From the NCBI GenBank assembly GCA_947034885.2, contig OX344749.2, forward strand, positions 36,227,682 to 36,291,681: a stretch of 64,000 bases of DNA, given 5' to 3'. Of this stretch, positions 24,954 through 38,044 are shown piece after piece. How positions within the stretch are numbered: the stretch's first letter is position 1; the number at the start of each line of letters is the position of its first letter. The notes beneath the pieces are model-generated. The model searched no databases and was not told where the DNA came from. It saw nothing but the letters and a program-made list of their open reading frames with translations. This stretch comes from Thuidium tamariscinum (taxonomy: Eukaryota > Streptophyta > Bryopsida > Hypnales > Thuidiaceae). The position numbers and the translations under genes were made by a program.

Positions 24954-25871
24954 GTAAATCACCTTACTCAAGAGTGGATGAGGGTGAGAAAATAGTAGGT
25001 CAAATGATTTGCATATTTTGTGTACAATGAGGTAGTCAACCCCTTTCCTATCACCCCCCATTTCCAAAGTCTAGGTTGTTCTATTTTTTAGCATAGGAGG
25101 TGGGAGTAACTAATCTAGTATGAGGCATTATGAGCCATTGATTTCCTCTAGATTTTCTAACTATCCTATGGTTAGAATTAGGTATATTCCAATATCAAGA
25201 ATAGGTTTCAAAATCTTGACAAAAAAAAAAACTCACAATAATTTTGTTTTGGAGCAATTTTTTTAAAAATTTAAAATCTATCTAATATCTAGTTTCTTGC
25301 ATAGGGAAATTATTCCCTCCACCAAACTTAGCCCAGAGCTATGGAGAATTTCTTGAGTGGTCGAAAATGGGTTGTAATTAAGCTTCTACATCAATTTTTC
25401 ATTTCATTGAGCCAATGTAACTGTAATGTTTGATGTGGGTTGAGTGCACACTTTATACAAAGTCTACATTTGTGGTGATTGTGGAATTACACTGCCTTGC
25501 AATTACTTAGGGGAATGGGAATAACCATGGCCATTTTTTTGATCAAATTACACTCAAAACTGTCATTTTTCATTGCAAAGAACAAAAAAAGTTGAAAATT
25601 GGGGGGTTTGCATATCTAATTATAGGATCTTACACTAGAGTAGTGTACAAATGTTTGAGAGGAACTTTGCCCCTATACATTGCAAGATATTTTGGTTTAA
25701 AATGAAGAAAAAACAATTTTGCACCTTACATGACAAGATTATAAGACTTTGAATCTTCTTTTTAAAAAAATTTGAATTGTATAGTTTGAATCTCTTTTAA
25801 ATATCATTAAAAATTGAGTTGAGAATGCAAGAAAAAAAAATTTAAGGTGATTTTTATCTTCCCAAAAGTTA
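24954..25871. other. AT-rich intergenic DNA
   Basis: About 0.9 kb without recognised gene or element. Confidence 0.5.
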
Positions 25872-26010
25872 TTAACCCCTAAATGCCTAAGGTCTTTTTG
25901 AGCTTCTCGTAATTTGCTCTAAATTGAACGAAAAGACAACATTTGAATAAGCTTTTTTAATTTAAAAAAATGTAACCATACAAATCCAAACTAGACATGT
26001 TAGAATTCAC

Positions 26011-26059
<49 letters not shown>

Positions 26060-26417
26060 TCACTTATGGATTGAGTTGAAGTCTTTTGATTTTCTTTTCA
26101 CATGTCAATCTAAAAATTTGGTCACCAAATATGAGGTTAAAGGGCCAAAACATGCACAACTCCAATCAATTTACACCTTCTTAAAATCTACTCTACAATT
26201 TTTTAAATGAATTTCTAATGTATTTTTTCTCCAAGATGTAGCATATTTGAGGCTCATGTCCAAGAGCCTTGAACACTATGGATTATTTTTTTATGCTTAA
26301 ACTAAACTTCAAAAGAAGTTTCCAAAAATATAAACTTCTAAAAGTATCAACTTGGTTTGGTTGTATTTAACTTTAAAGTTTTGCAAACATTTGGTGCCTT
26401 GGGCATTTAGGGGTTAA
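25872..26417. mobile_element. Inverted-repeat element with an internal (AT)n tract
   Basis: TTAACCCCTAAATGCCTAAGG at the left end (25872-25892) pairs with CCTTGGGCATTTAGGGGTTAA at the right (26397-26417), with one mismatch over 21 bp. The 546-bp AT-rich body has no frame and includes the (AT)n microsatellite at about 26014-26055. Likely a non-autonomous DNA transposon. Confidence 0.7.
26014..26055. repeat. (AT)n microsatellite
   Basis: An uninterrupted AT dinucleotide run of about 40 bp. Likely length-polymorphic. Confidence 0.9.
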
Positions 26418-29400
26418 ACAGGTAGAAGAAGAGGGAATAAGTAAATCTTTTATTGTTGTGGGATAGAATTGAAACATACTAATTCGAATGGTGAAATTGT
26501 CCTAAAAATCAAATATGACTCTATAGAACTTCTTCTCTTAAAAAATTGTACAAATTGAGATTTAAAAAACTGAACCATATATAAAAAAATTTCAAGAAAA
26601 TGCTTTGATTGCCTACAAAGCAAGATGCTCTATAACTTTCTCACCACTTATTAAAATGAAATGGAACAAACCTTTCTATACACAAAAAAAATACTATCTA
26701 TCAAAAATAAAAATTTAGAATCTGTATTTCAATTTTTTTTGTAGTTTTGATTCGCTACTCATTGAACTCAAAAAATAAACTCATTATGGCATAATTTTTG
26801 CTATCACGCACTAATTGAAATAAAAATTATAATTTTGTAAAGCTATTGAATATTTATACCCTCCAAAGAAAATTGGAAAAATAATGTAGAAAATTGAGCT
26901 CATTGGAGCCTACCTAAATTCTCATTTGTCCCTTGAGGAACAAATGGTCCTTCATGAAAGGTTGCAATAACTCAATTCTTACCAAAAGAAGGAAATTAGG
27001 CTTAATTCATAAACATCAAGGTAGTGATGTTTGGTGTCCAATCAATAACAAAGAATTCTCATGTATATGATAGAAGTGTTGCAACTATTCATCCTTGGAA
27101 TTAGAGATGGAAAGGAGAGATCTTATACAATATTTTGACTTCTAATGAGTGCTTTTATATTTTTTTATACCAATGATTCCAATAGTTTGGAAATGAATGA
27201 TTTCAAGAGTCATTGGTGTATCCATTAATAGTTAAATGAGATTTTTTTACCAAAGGTCCAACAATTGACTTCACTAATTCTTCATGGGTGGTACTATCAT
27301 TACATACATTTGTTAGAAGGGAGATGTTTTTGTACTATTTTAAAAATGTCTAATTTCTTACTTATTTAAGTGGAATAGTAGGGATAGATGAGTGAAAAAA
27401 AAAGATAGGGTTCTATAGTGGCAAATACATTGTGAATGCATAGGTGGATGGAGGATAAAGGAGAAGAAGGTACTACAAGTCTAACAAAAGTGATAGTGTT
27501 TGGTTGTTTTCTAAGTTTTGATTGTATACCAAATTGTATTTTTTTTTCTAAGCACATATTTTTATCTTATATATCAATGAACATTTTGAAATTATGAAAG
27601 TATCACACTTGAGTACATTAATTGTTGAAAGAACAAGGCTAGTTTACAATTGGTGATTCTTCTTTCACTCCTAACATGCATGATTTTTAGCATTAGATTG
27701 CTAAGTCTCATTTCATTTAGATTGCAAAATCTTTGAATTTGGTTTTTACCTTTAACATTTGCAAAACATTATTCAAGAGTCTTCAATATCTCAATAATGG
27801 GCTCAAAAATATCTGCATAATAGTATTCATGAATTCTTGATATTTTCCATAGGTAGCTCTAGGATGAATAATATTTTGGCATTAATAACTTTAAACCATA
27901 GGAAAAGACAACATTGAGAAGTCAAGCTTGTAAAAAGATCATAATCAACAAGTTGACAATACTAAAGGGAAAAAAATACATGAAAATGGTAAAATGTTTT
28001 AAAATTTTTAATTTTTCAATTATATAAAATGTTAATTTTTGTACTTATCTCTATTTCAAACTATTTCTTCTTATGAGAACTTAAGTGACAACCTGCTCTT
28101 TGGCTTTACTTCTTGGAATAATATTATGTGGTTCCATATCAAGCATGATATAATACTAAATTTAATACATTGAATGATGTTATGTGGTTTATGTTGAATA
28201 ATGTTATATGGTTTCATATTGAGAGTGATTTGGTTAGAATGATTCTTCAAATGCTAACAACAAAGACAACAACTCTTCAAATGTTCACAACAAATTAAAG
28301 GCAAATTTGGAAAGCAAAAGTATATTAAAGATTTTGAAATGTAGACAATTTTTTTCAAGATAGAATGGTCATTTTCTCAAATCGATAAAGTTTTGTAGAT
28401 ATTGAAAATAAAAACCATGACATTCTTCCACTTTTTGAGATTGAAGCATGCATGTCCATTAACAAATGGCAAGACAAACTTAGTCCAAATTTTCACTTGG
28501 CTTTAGATTTATTTTCATTTATTAGAGTATAAAGCATTGGCTCTAAAAAGGATACCTCCTTCAACTATAAATGTTTTTTTGGTGAAGAATGATCTTGTAA
28601 TGGGTTTTTGAATGAGATTGATTTCTTAAATACCACTTAGAATAACATTATTCTAATGACCTCAAATAGGTAAGAGTAGTTTATTGGTTGTACATTTGGC
28701 ATGATTTTGCTTTTTTTAAGTAAGATTAGCCAAGGCCTCTATTATTTTTGTCTTTTAGTTTGCTTTGAAGATGTTTGTTTTGATTGTTCAATGTCTAAAT
28801 TTGAGTATTTTAAAATATTTAAAAGTACTTTTGAATGTGCTTCCATTTACAATAATTTCAATTCCTAATTATGAAATTAATACTAAAATTAAAATTTCAT
28901 TTGGAAGTCTAGTATACATGTTCCATTGACATTGAAGATGATCTCTCAAGGCATCTTCAATAAACTCTAAAATTTGCATTGCCAAATACAAATTCAATCT
29001 ATTAATTGCTTTGCAATTAGAACTTAAAATTTCTATTTTAGAAAATGCATTCAAATTTTTTTTGAATAGGTACAAGAAAAATAAAATTTAGGAATTGGAA
29101 AAAAAATAATCCGTTTCATTTGCTAGCTAAAAAATAAAGATTATAGTGGTTTTAACAAATCACAATTATCAATGCACATTTCACTTGCAATTGGGTACAT
29201 ATTGGTTTGAAATATACATTGGCAACCATGATTTGTTTGCTATAATTTGAATTTTTATTTATTTATAAAAGTAATCTATTTATTATTATTTTTGCACTGC
29301 AGGTATGACACACAAAACTAAGAAATTTGTGGTTTCTGTGTATTTATATGTAAGGTAGAAACACACAAAATTGTCCTTGTGCCCATTTATACATAGTAGG

Positions 29401-30553
29401 TTTTCTTTGAAGTACCCTAGACTTCAATTAAAGAGTTTGTGAAAAGTGTTACTAATCCCTAAAATTCTTGATTATATTTTCATCAAGAATATTTCAAAGC
29501 GTATTAATTATAATATAAATACCAAATTTCAGAAAAAAAAATCATTTTTGGACACATATCATTATAGGATCTTGTGGTAGGTTGGTTTGAGAAGGTGTGG
29601 AAAAAATTCCAAAAATTTCCACCATGTTGATTGCAAGATATAAATGTTTGAATTGGTAGAAATCCTTTTTTTTGGTCTTGCAAAAAACAATATAACTATA
29701 CTTTACAAGGTCATATTTATATAAAAAAATGTCTATGTTGGTAGTTTGGTAGTGCTTTTTTGGATTGAGTCTTTAGGGCAAGTTGGCTATATATTTGAAT
29801 TTTTTTGGATCATTTGAAATTGTACAACATATAGGAATAGAGAAGTTAGTAGAAAGAAATAGAGATTGATTTAAAATACAAATTGAATTGTTTAGTTATG
29901 GAATTGAAAAATGTTGATCCAATGGTTGTAATGTTGTTATAAACAATCTTCATCCTATGATTTTTTTCTCTTCTAGAAAGTATTAAAAATTGAATTAAAT
30001 AAAAGACTTCAAAGTTCATTTTAGAATAGAGATTCTATAGTTGCCCAAAATCTAGAACCCCTCATAACTTTCATCTCATTAATGAGAATGGAATGATTCA
30101 AAGTTTTCTACATACAGTGAATCGTAAAAAACCAATTTCAAATCTTTGATTTTGAAAAAAGTGATTCTTTTTATTTTCTTGGATTGCCCAAATTGAAAAG
30201 GAATCACATATCATGCGATAAATTTTTTAGTGTAATCAAAAGTTATGAAATTTTTTGGCCTTAAAAAACCAACCTTCATCCCTATGTTGTGTGAGGATTT
30301 CAAAGGAAAAAAAATCTATTTACATTGAGCTACCCCAAATTGCTACATTGCCAAAAAGAATACATAGTTTGCTCCTTCAGGGTTAAACTCTCCCCTTACT
30401 TTAAATGCCATTTATTGATTGCTAATTTTGTGAGATTTCAGTTTCAGATTCAATTGTATGAATAAACTCCAAGTATGCTAAATTGCTAACCCTATAAAGA
30501 TGGGTTGATCTTAGTCCGTGAAAATCATGCTTTTTGAAAGCATGGAAATCATC
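26418..30553. other. AT-rich gene desert
   Basis: About 4.1 kb of very AT-rich DNA. Short open frames (27366-27557, 28869-29075, both minus) show no domain, and I could not pair them with other exons. No inverted-repeat element is evident by eye. Confidence 0.6.
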
Positions 30554-30884
30554 TAAGATAAGAGGTCCTATAATGGACCATCTAAGGGCTGAAACAGAAT
30601 TTCAGGGAGGTAAAACTTCTAGAAACATTTTTCAGTAAATTTTACTTGAAAGACAAGTAGAATTGACATCTAACCCAAGTCATTTCATATTTTTCTGAGC
30701 TTGGTGGAATTAGTTATCAAATTTTGAAGCTGAAAGGGCATAGGACTCTAAAATGGTGCCCAAGCTAAAATGTACATTGTCAGTACACTGTTGAAGGCTA
30801 TGAAAAAACAATGTGTCCAAGTACTGTACATTTAAGGTAAGGCACCATTTTAGAACCCGCTCCATTTAAGAGCCTTCTACCTTA
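30554..30884 (+). mobile_element. Main MITE family copy, 331 bp
   Basis: Begins TAAGATAAGAGGTCCTATAA and ends AAGAGCCTTCTACCTTA. The interior is nearly the same as 33206-33521 and 23480-23819. Confidence 0.85.
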
Positions 30885-32150
30885 CTTTAAGAAAATTCAG
30901 AAATGTTCAATGGAGACCAAACCATTGTTCAAGACCTTGTCTTTTTGCACAAAATTCAAAAGATTAACAATTGCAGTTTTGTCTTACATACAAGAATTCT
31001 TTGTCATCCATCAGACACTTAATGTGTACAACAACATTCCAGGGTTAGTATTGAGAGTTTTAGGTGTTGTGCACCATAATAACTGATATCTGTCACAGAG
31101 GTTGTTGCACATTTGTGGCCTTTCTGATGTCCATATGTGAGTGCATCAATCAATAGTGTTGGCAATTGCACATTCAGCTGAAGAAATTTGGAATGTGAGG
31201 CAATAACTTAAGTTAGGACAGGATATGCTGATTGAAGACAGCCAGTATTATAACAATCAATTGTGTCGGTTTCAAATTTCCAACTTATTGGGGCTGATCA
31301 ATCATTCCATATTTCCAGGATTAGATAACCAATGAGCTGCACAAGCGACGAATAGGTTATCGTACATAAGCAGTTACAATTTTTTCAATTGCAACCTTTA
31401 ATCTTCACGATTTGAGGGTGTACGAAGGAAGCAAGTTGATAGGAAAGAAGGTTGTGAGTAACAACTTGTAACGGTGACGGTGACATGTGGCCAATGGGAC
31501 ACTGCCATGGTAGCATTGAAAAGTCAACATTTGGTTATATGTTGATACATAATTCACAACTATTTCATTTTTTTAATGAGGAATTGCAAGTTGTCAAAAT
31601 TTGAGACATTTGTTTGACAATGTCAAAACTTTAAATAGGTAAAGTATTTATTTTCACAATGAACAACGAACTTTGTTTGTCTGAACTTTAAATCTATAGT
31701 TGGACGAAAAAACATTAAAAGAAATTAAACATTGATTACAAAGGATGTACGCAATCAAAACATGAAATCCATAAGAGCTTATATTATTGATTTTGGGTAA
31801 ACTAAGGGACAATAGTGTAAAAATTCATAACTTATTCACATGGCGTCCAAATAATGCATGCTATGGTGCATTGGAATCTTCTTTTCACTTGCGAATAAGA
31901 CCTACGAAAAAGCGTTTATGCTTGATAGTAGTGAATATGCTGAGTTGAAATTAGTGACTCCATTATATGTGCTCATAGCCGCATACTGTATTCAAAGCTC
32001 AAGGACAAATACTGTTGTAATTAACTTACTGCCCAGACCTATTGATTTATGTAGCAAAACAGTATGGACCATAGAATCACTTTAGTCAAAACTGTAGGAC
32101 CTCAATCAGGTTGGGACTGAAGCCTGACTGTAGTCTTTGAACATTCGAGG
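30885..32150. other. Intergenic with an old repeat near 31415-31535
   Basis: No gene recognised. The segment at about 31415-31535 (AAGTTGATAGGAAAGAAGG to TAGCATTGAAAAGTCAACA) has an inverted counterpart at about 60420-60545. The frame at 31858-32085 shows no domain. Confidence 0.5.
31415..31535 (+). repeat. Dispersed repeat, partner inverted at 60.4 kb
   Basis: Shares GTTGATAGGAAAGAA, a GGCCAATGGGACA-like block and AGCATTGAAAAGTCAACA, in order, with the reverse complement of 60420-60545. Diverged; class unknown. Confidence 0.6.
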
Positions 32151-32450
32151 CAAGGTAGTCTGCTCTTAAAGTGACCTTGGAAGAGCTGATTGCATTTGGG
32201 GTGAAACTAAACTCCTTGAAACAGTTTTCAGTACATTTTTGCAGGGGAGAAAAATGGAATTGGCATTCAATTCAAGTTGTTTCATGTTTTTTGGATCTTC
32301 ATTGAATTAGTTATGAATTTTCAAAGATGAAATGCAATGGTCACTAGAAGCAAACACCTCCTAAAATGTACACTATTGATACATTGAAGAAAGCAAAATA
32401 TGTCTATGAGTTAGTGGTTGCTTTTAGTGCACATTGCATTTAGAGCACCA
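32151..32450 (+). mobile_element. Main MITE family copy (subfamily B)
   Basis: Contains AAGGTAGTCTGCTC at the left, then AGAGCTGATTGCATTT, GGAATTGGCATTCAATTCAA, GAATTAGTTATGAATTTT and CCTCCTAAAATGTACACTAT, the same order as the reverse complement of 24668-24953. The right end is blurred. Confidence 0.7.
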
Positions 32451-33205
32451 TTTTTGTGCTAACATTTTCTCCATTAGCAACCAAGCCATTTTTTTTCCCC
32501 AGGTCCATGAGCTAACTTCAAGAACTAGCCGCCGTTTGTTGTCCTTTATTTCCCCTATAACACTAACATTCTCAAGGCCAAAAATTTCCATCCTTGGCGT
32601 CCTCTCCAGGTTTAGCACATGTATTGCATACAATACTGATACATGTAGAACCTCTCTTATGTAGTGCATGGTGTTGGGACAATGCACTAAGAGAGGGTTT
32701 TTTGCATGTCAGAGAGGTACAATGAATGGCCATTTCCAGATGTCAACTTCCAACACTATTTTCCAGAGAATGTTCTTCAAATTGGCCCCACTTAAGTTAT
32801 GAGCTCCATCCCAACAAGGTATGCTCAAAGAGGAATTGCAGTAATCAAGGATCTACCTGCCTGTACTACAATGCTGCTGCACACCCAAATAATTGAAAAT
32901 CAAATCCAAGGATCCCGCAACCAAGTGCCAGGACTTGGGGCGCTTGGGTTCCTGATGCAAGTCCTGATAACTTCGATAAAATAATGCGCAACTTAATGTT
33001 GCAAGCTCTGCCTCAGGTACAACCACTACAGGAAGGACTGCTCCAAGGCAAGCTAAGCTTAGAGTCTGTCCATAGCTGCTGCGGCTGCCAGCCCCTCCCG
33101 CCAGCCAGCCAGCCCCCCTCCAGCCAGGGCTCTGATGAGGGAGTGCCCTGACACACAACGCAAGCTGGAAGTGAGTGGGTCAGGTGCGCCGACGATCCGA
33201 TTCGC
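32451..33205. other. Intergenic with a small GC-rich island
   Basis: The 33040-33200 part is unusually GC-rich for this desert (CCAGCCAGCCAGCC-type tract near 33100). Open frames on both strands (32799-32984 plus, 32853-33158 minus) show no domain and overlap each other. I do not call a gene. Confidence 0.45.
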
Positions 33206-33521
33206 TAAGGTAAGAGGTCTAAGGGCTGAAACAGAATTTCAGGGAGGTAAAACCTCTAGAAATATTTTTCAGTAAATTTTCCTTGAAAAACAAGTAGAAT
33301 TGACATCTAACCCAAGTCGTTTCATATTTTTCTGAGCTTTTTTGAATTAGTTATCAAATTTTGAAGTTGAAAGGGCATAGGGTTGTAAAATGGTGCCCTA
33401 GCTATAATGTACATTGTCAGTACACTGCTGAAAGCTATGAAAAAGCAACATGTACAACTCCTATACATTTAAGATAGGGCACCATTTTAGAACTTGCTCC
33501 ATTTAAGAGCCTTCTACCTTA
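33206..33521 (+). mobile_element. Main MITE family copy, 316 bp
   Basis: Begins TAAGGTAAGAGGTCTAAGGG and ends AAGAGCCTTCTACCTTA, with an interior almost identical to 30554-30884 apart from a short deletion near the left end. Good inverted ends. Confidence 0.85.
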
Positions 33522-33548
33522 TCTGAATTACATCAATGATACAATTCA

Positions 33549-34745
33549 AGGTGGACACTTCTAGCTAGGGTGCCTCATTCCTATTATTAGACTGGTCAAA
33601 TTTTCATATTTTCTTGTTTGTAAGGGAAAGGAGGTTCCAACGCACCAAAGAATGTGATATTAGGATATTGTATGCAAAAGTTAGGAAGGTTCCAAGTTCC
33701 TATTAAGGTGGGTACATCCAAAAGTGCTAGAAATTGGTATTGTGCCTATTTACTATTATTAGTCTGTTTAGATTTTCATATAGTCTTTTTGGCATGTGAA
33801 AGCACATTCCAATGCACCAAAAAACGCATTATTTGGATACAGTATGCAAAAGTTATTAAAGGTCAAAGTTTGTTTTTCTAAAAGCACTGTCTTTAGTCTA
33901 TGAACATAACTATTCTCTGAAAAGATGTGACCTACTCTAGTTTGCATTTGACCCCCCTCCCCATCTCCAAAAATTTATAGGCTGTTGATACTTTTTTTTA
34001 AAAGGTGACCTTTGAAATCACTATCAATTTTTCAAAAAAATAACAAGCGGTTGATCTTGTGAGATTTAATCTCAACCATCCAAATATGGATATGGATACA
34101 AAATATGGATGTAAATACTGAATACATATATAATACTGAAATATTAGATATGGATATATACATAGTATTGAATATATATATAGTATTGAATATGTATACA
34201 TTACTAAATATGTATACAATACCAAATACATATATTGAATAAGGATACGGGTAAAATCCCATATGGATTGTCAATCACATTGGCTTTGAGAATTACAAGA
34301 AGTGGGGGGATGCAAATTTTAAAATTTTAAACTTAAAATTTTAAATTTTAAAATTTTTGTTTGTTTGTTTGGGAAGGGGTGGAAGGGGGTGAGTTAATAA
34401 TTTCTTTTGGGTGGGTAGTGAGGCATCCTCACTATCTACTCAAAAGACAGGTGATTTTAGAAATGTATACGGATTGTAGATGGCGCTTGAAGGTCATTTG
34501 CAATTTTGGGTGTACCCACTATACTAGACTAGTGAAAAAATTTGTATATTTCTTGTTTACAATTGGGAGGAGGTTCCAATGCATCAAAGAATGTGACATA
34601 GGAATATTGTATACAAAAGTTAACAAGGGTCCAACTTCCTATTATAAGACTAGTCAAATTTTCATTCTTGGTCACAAGTGAAAGGAAATTCCAACACATT
34701 TGAAAAATAAGACATAGAGATACTATACACTAAAGTTAGGAAGAA
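33549..34745 (+). repeat. Composite array of TAAGGTGGGTAC-family MITE pieces
   Basis: Segments starting near 33549, 33700 and 34500 repeat the same blocks as the intact element at 1014: ATTAGACTGGTCAAATTTTC-like, GGTTCCAACGCACCAAAGAA-like and ATATTGTATGCAAAAGTTA-like. A left terminus (TAAGGTGGGTACA, about 33703) faces a right terminus (TTTTGGGTGTACCCAC, about 34502), so one copy may have been split by about 0.5 kb of foreign DNA. Further internal fragments extend to about 34745. Confidence 0.6.
33985..34275 (-). repeat. Degenerate ATATGGATA/TATTGAATA repeat, partner at 62.8 kb
   Basis: A GATCTTGTGAGATTTAAT block adjoins about 170 bp of imperfect TATGGATA and ATAGTATTGAATA units. The same order appears in reverse complement at about 62765-63005. 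The Tyr/Ile-rich open frames here and there are translations of this simple sequence, not genes. Confidence 0.65.
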
Positions 34746-37211
34746 TTAAAGGTTTTTGAGTAGAGCTTTTGTAATCTTTTCTTCAACATATGTATACACA
34801 TATTGATGTTGGAGATGTATACAATTGGTGATGGCAATTTTTGGTTAGTGGTATACTTTAGGACTTATCTTATGGTTTTATTTTCATAAATTTTTTTTAA
34901 ACGATTGGATGATTCTTGGGGGGGAGAAAGAATAGTAAGAGAGAGAGAAAAACAATTCAAATTTTTTTTGAAGATTAATGTAAATTAATAAGAACTTATT
35001 CACATTGGATCCCACCTCTAGTGACAAGTAGGGATAGAAGTGATGTTGAAGGAAGAAGGAAGTGAATGAAGTGTCTATCGAAAATAGCTCAATCTTAATA
35101 GAAAGGTGGTCTTGGAGAACTATGCTCTCCCATTGTAGATTGGAATAGATCCCTATTATGAGACCACCTTTTTACTAGTGCAACCATCTAAACTTCATGG
35201 ACCTAGATGGTGAATTCTATCTTTGATGCTTCTATTAGTAGGTAGACCTTATAATGAACCAACTTGTTCTTTTTTCAAAGACATTTTCATACCCCTATAA
35301 GACAATGAAGTCATTAATTTTGACCCCCACCCCTTTAGTTAGGTGGATTATAGTGGTAAACATTCTAACAATGCTTGGGTTGGAATTCAAGACTCTTTCT
35401 TCATTCATGTGCGAAGGCTGAACCTCATGTGATGCCAATACTACATACCTTTGAAAGAACAAGAGCCTTTCATTGAAGTGCAAGAAAAAAAATTAAAACA
35501 AACTTAATCTAAAATTCAATTTTGAAAGGTGAGATTAGAGGTCAAAGTAGGAACTCATTTTTAACAAGAGATGGATGGTAGGTGGACATTTACTTCATTC
35601 CACAAAACAAAACATTACATTGGATTTGAAGAATCAAATTCAAATAAAAGAAAGAACCATGGAAACTTAGAAACAACATGGTTTTGAGCTTGCTTGAGTG
35701 ACAAAGTGATTGAGAGACTATCCTTGATACTAGGAACTTGAGATCTATAAATTTAGAAAAAAAATGGATAGAAAATGAAAAGACCATTTGAATTGATGAA
35801 AAATTAAATGAAAGGAAAGAGAGAATCTCCAAGAAAGATAGATGAAGTATTCTACATGTGCAGACATGTAGTCAAAGTTCTACATTGACTTGTTTTTTGG
35901 AGTAGAAAAGGGCTATTAAATGCATTGCCACTTGTGTTAGCACTTGGCATGTGTAAGTTGATGTTGATTTCTAAAGATGTAAGAAGAATTTGCTATTACA
36001 AAGTGTATTAGTGTAGTGAATTGAATACAAATGACTATTCTATGGAAAATAGGGATTTCAATGTAGCTATGAAATAGGTAGTAAGCATAGGCAAATGCTA
36101 CATGGAGGGCATTAGTACTTAATTTTGTCAATCAAATTTGTTGGCTTTATACATGTGTTCTATTTTTTTATTTTTTTATTTTTCTAAAACTTGAAATTCT
36201 AAACAACTATACTTAGAAAATTTTGCTTCTTTTCAATGTAATGCCACTTACATTCATACAAAGTACTACCTAGTACATTGAATAAAATTAAATTGCCTTT
36301 TCTATTTTTTGTACAATAGTCATTTATATGTCTTAAGAATCCATCTATCCAAGGGCGCTTTGACAACATATACATCCTCACTTCAAAAATTCAAAATTAG
36401 TTCTCTAATAGTCTACCAAATATGAATCCAAGTGGCAACTTTAACTTATTATAGAAGAAAAATTAGCTGAAGTAATGTTTGAGATTTAGAACTTTTACAT
36501 ATTCTAGATGAATGCACTTTCAAAGGACAATTTATAGGCATTCTACAATCATCAAAGAACATCTATACATAATTAAGAATATTTACACCTTTAATTGTCA
36601 CTAATTAGAAAAAAAAAGATCTTTACAAGGTAGCTGTAAAAGTTGTTGACAGATCCTTGATTTGATTTAATATTGGATTGGGCTGAAGTACTCTCTAATA
36701 ACTATAAATTATACAAAATAGTGATAATCATGATTGGACAATCTTGAAGTTCTTAATTTGTTGTGCCATTTAGTGATACTTGTTACCTTAAGCTTACTCA
36801 AAGTGCTTCTATAGCATTTAACTCCTAGTAGCTCCAGGGATCATGATTTACTGATACCATACAAGCCATGCACCCATAATGCTAGAATCCAATTTTAGTT
36901 TTGGATTTGACCATTTTCCATGACTCCCAACACTTAACTTTCACAAGACACTAGGGATATCATTTGATGACGTGGAATGAAACTTTTATTGATGTCCAAG
37001 CATTCATTAATGACTTTGCTCCCTCCCTATGTTAAATCCTATACTAACTACCTTTGAATAATACCCAACTCCCTATTAGGCTCAATTACTTTCATTGAAG
37101 GACTCACCTTCATACTCATTAATCAAAATTCACCAATTGAAACTTATACTATGACCTAGTGTGAAGCAAAATACTATTCAATCAGTATTAAAGAGTATAC
37201 AAAGGTTATAT
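34746..37211. other. AT-rich intergenic DNA
   Basis: About 2.5 kb without a recognisable gene. Short frames at 35295-35483, 35590-35832, 35937-36131 and 36199-36381 (all minus) show no domain. Confidence 0.6.
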
Positions 37212-37471
37212 GGTGGATTTCATTAAAACGGCAATATTCCATTAGTTTGACATTTTTGATAGTTCAGACTGTGCGGGCTGAAATCTAAAACAGTTATAGA
37301 TTTTTGAAATCTATATGTGTTGTAGATGTATGAAATCTATACCAATTCAAGATGTTTTAGACCACGCAGTCTAAAATGTAAATGAATCATCGATTTTGTA
37401 AATCTACATGTGTCCTAGATGTTTGAAATCTATACCAATCCTAGATGTCGTTTTTCAATTCAAACTGCGTG

Positions 37472-38044
37472 CACTATAGGAATCCCGTATCTTTGGTGAC
37501 AAGCCCTAATTTTTTATGACAAATTTTAGGTGATGTCAATGTTGACAACCTAAAATTTTTATGTCAACAAAAATAACCACTAGAAGAAAAGCATGTTGGA
37601 CTGCCCAAAATCTGTGTTGGATTCCCCCAAAACTGCGTTAAATTAAACAGAAAACATCATATGGTTTATGTTGAAAACCATGTTGAAAACGTAGTGAATT
37701 GTGTTACAACGTAGGGAAATGCAAAATCTATGTTGGATTCTACGATGTCTATGTTTCTCTTGGTTTTCACTGCGTTTTCAACATAAACCATATGATTTTT
37801 TTTGTTTAATTCAACACAATTTTGGAGGAATCCAACACAAATTTTAGGCAATCCAACGCGCTTTTCTTCTAGTGAACCAATGTAACATCAATGTTAACAT
37901 AAAAACATTGGACTATCAAAAATGATGTTACATTGGACATTTTTAATGACATAAATTTTTTGGGTTGTCAACATTGACATCACCTAAAATCCATCATAAA
38001 AAATTAGGGCTTGTCATCCAAAACAAAGGTTTCTTATAGTAGTG
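37472..38044. mobile_element. CACTA-like non-autonomous element
   Basis: Starts CACTATAGGAATCCC and ends TTTCTTATAGTAGTG. The two ends form inverted repeats of about 80-90 bp including GACAAGCCCTAATTTTTTAT and GGTGATGTCAATGTTGACAA. The flanking triplets GTG and GTC differ by one base, so the 3-bp duplication is only approximate. It is itself interrupted by the element at 37578-37874. No transposase frame. Confidence 0.75.
37578..37874. mobile_element. Inner nested CACTA-like element with AAC duplication
   Basis: Begins CACTAGAAGAAAAGC and ends GCTTTTCTTCTAGTG, perfect 15-bp inverted ends. Inverted similarity continues inward (GTTGGA..GCCCAAAAT, AACATAAACCATATGA). AAC is present directly outside both ends (37575-37577, 37875-37877), the 3-bp target duplication expected of CACTA elements. 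297 bp, no transposase. Confidence 0.85.

Noticed and set aside
34032..34274. Tyr/Ile-rich membrane-like proteins (also 62775-63008)
   Set aside because: They are translations of a degenerate TATGGATA/TATTGAATA simple repeat present in inverted copies.
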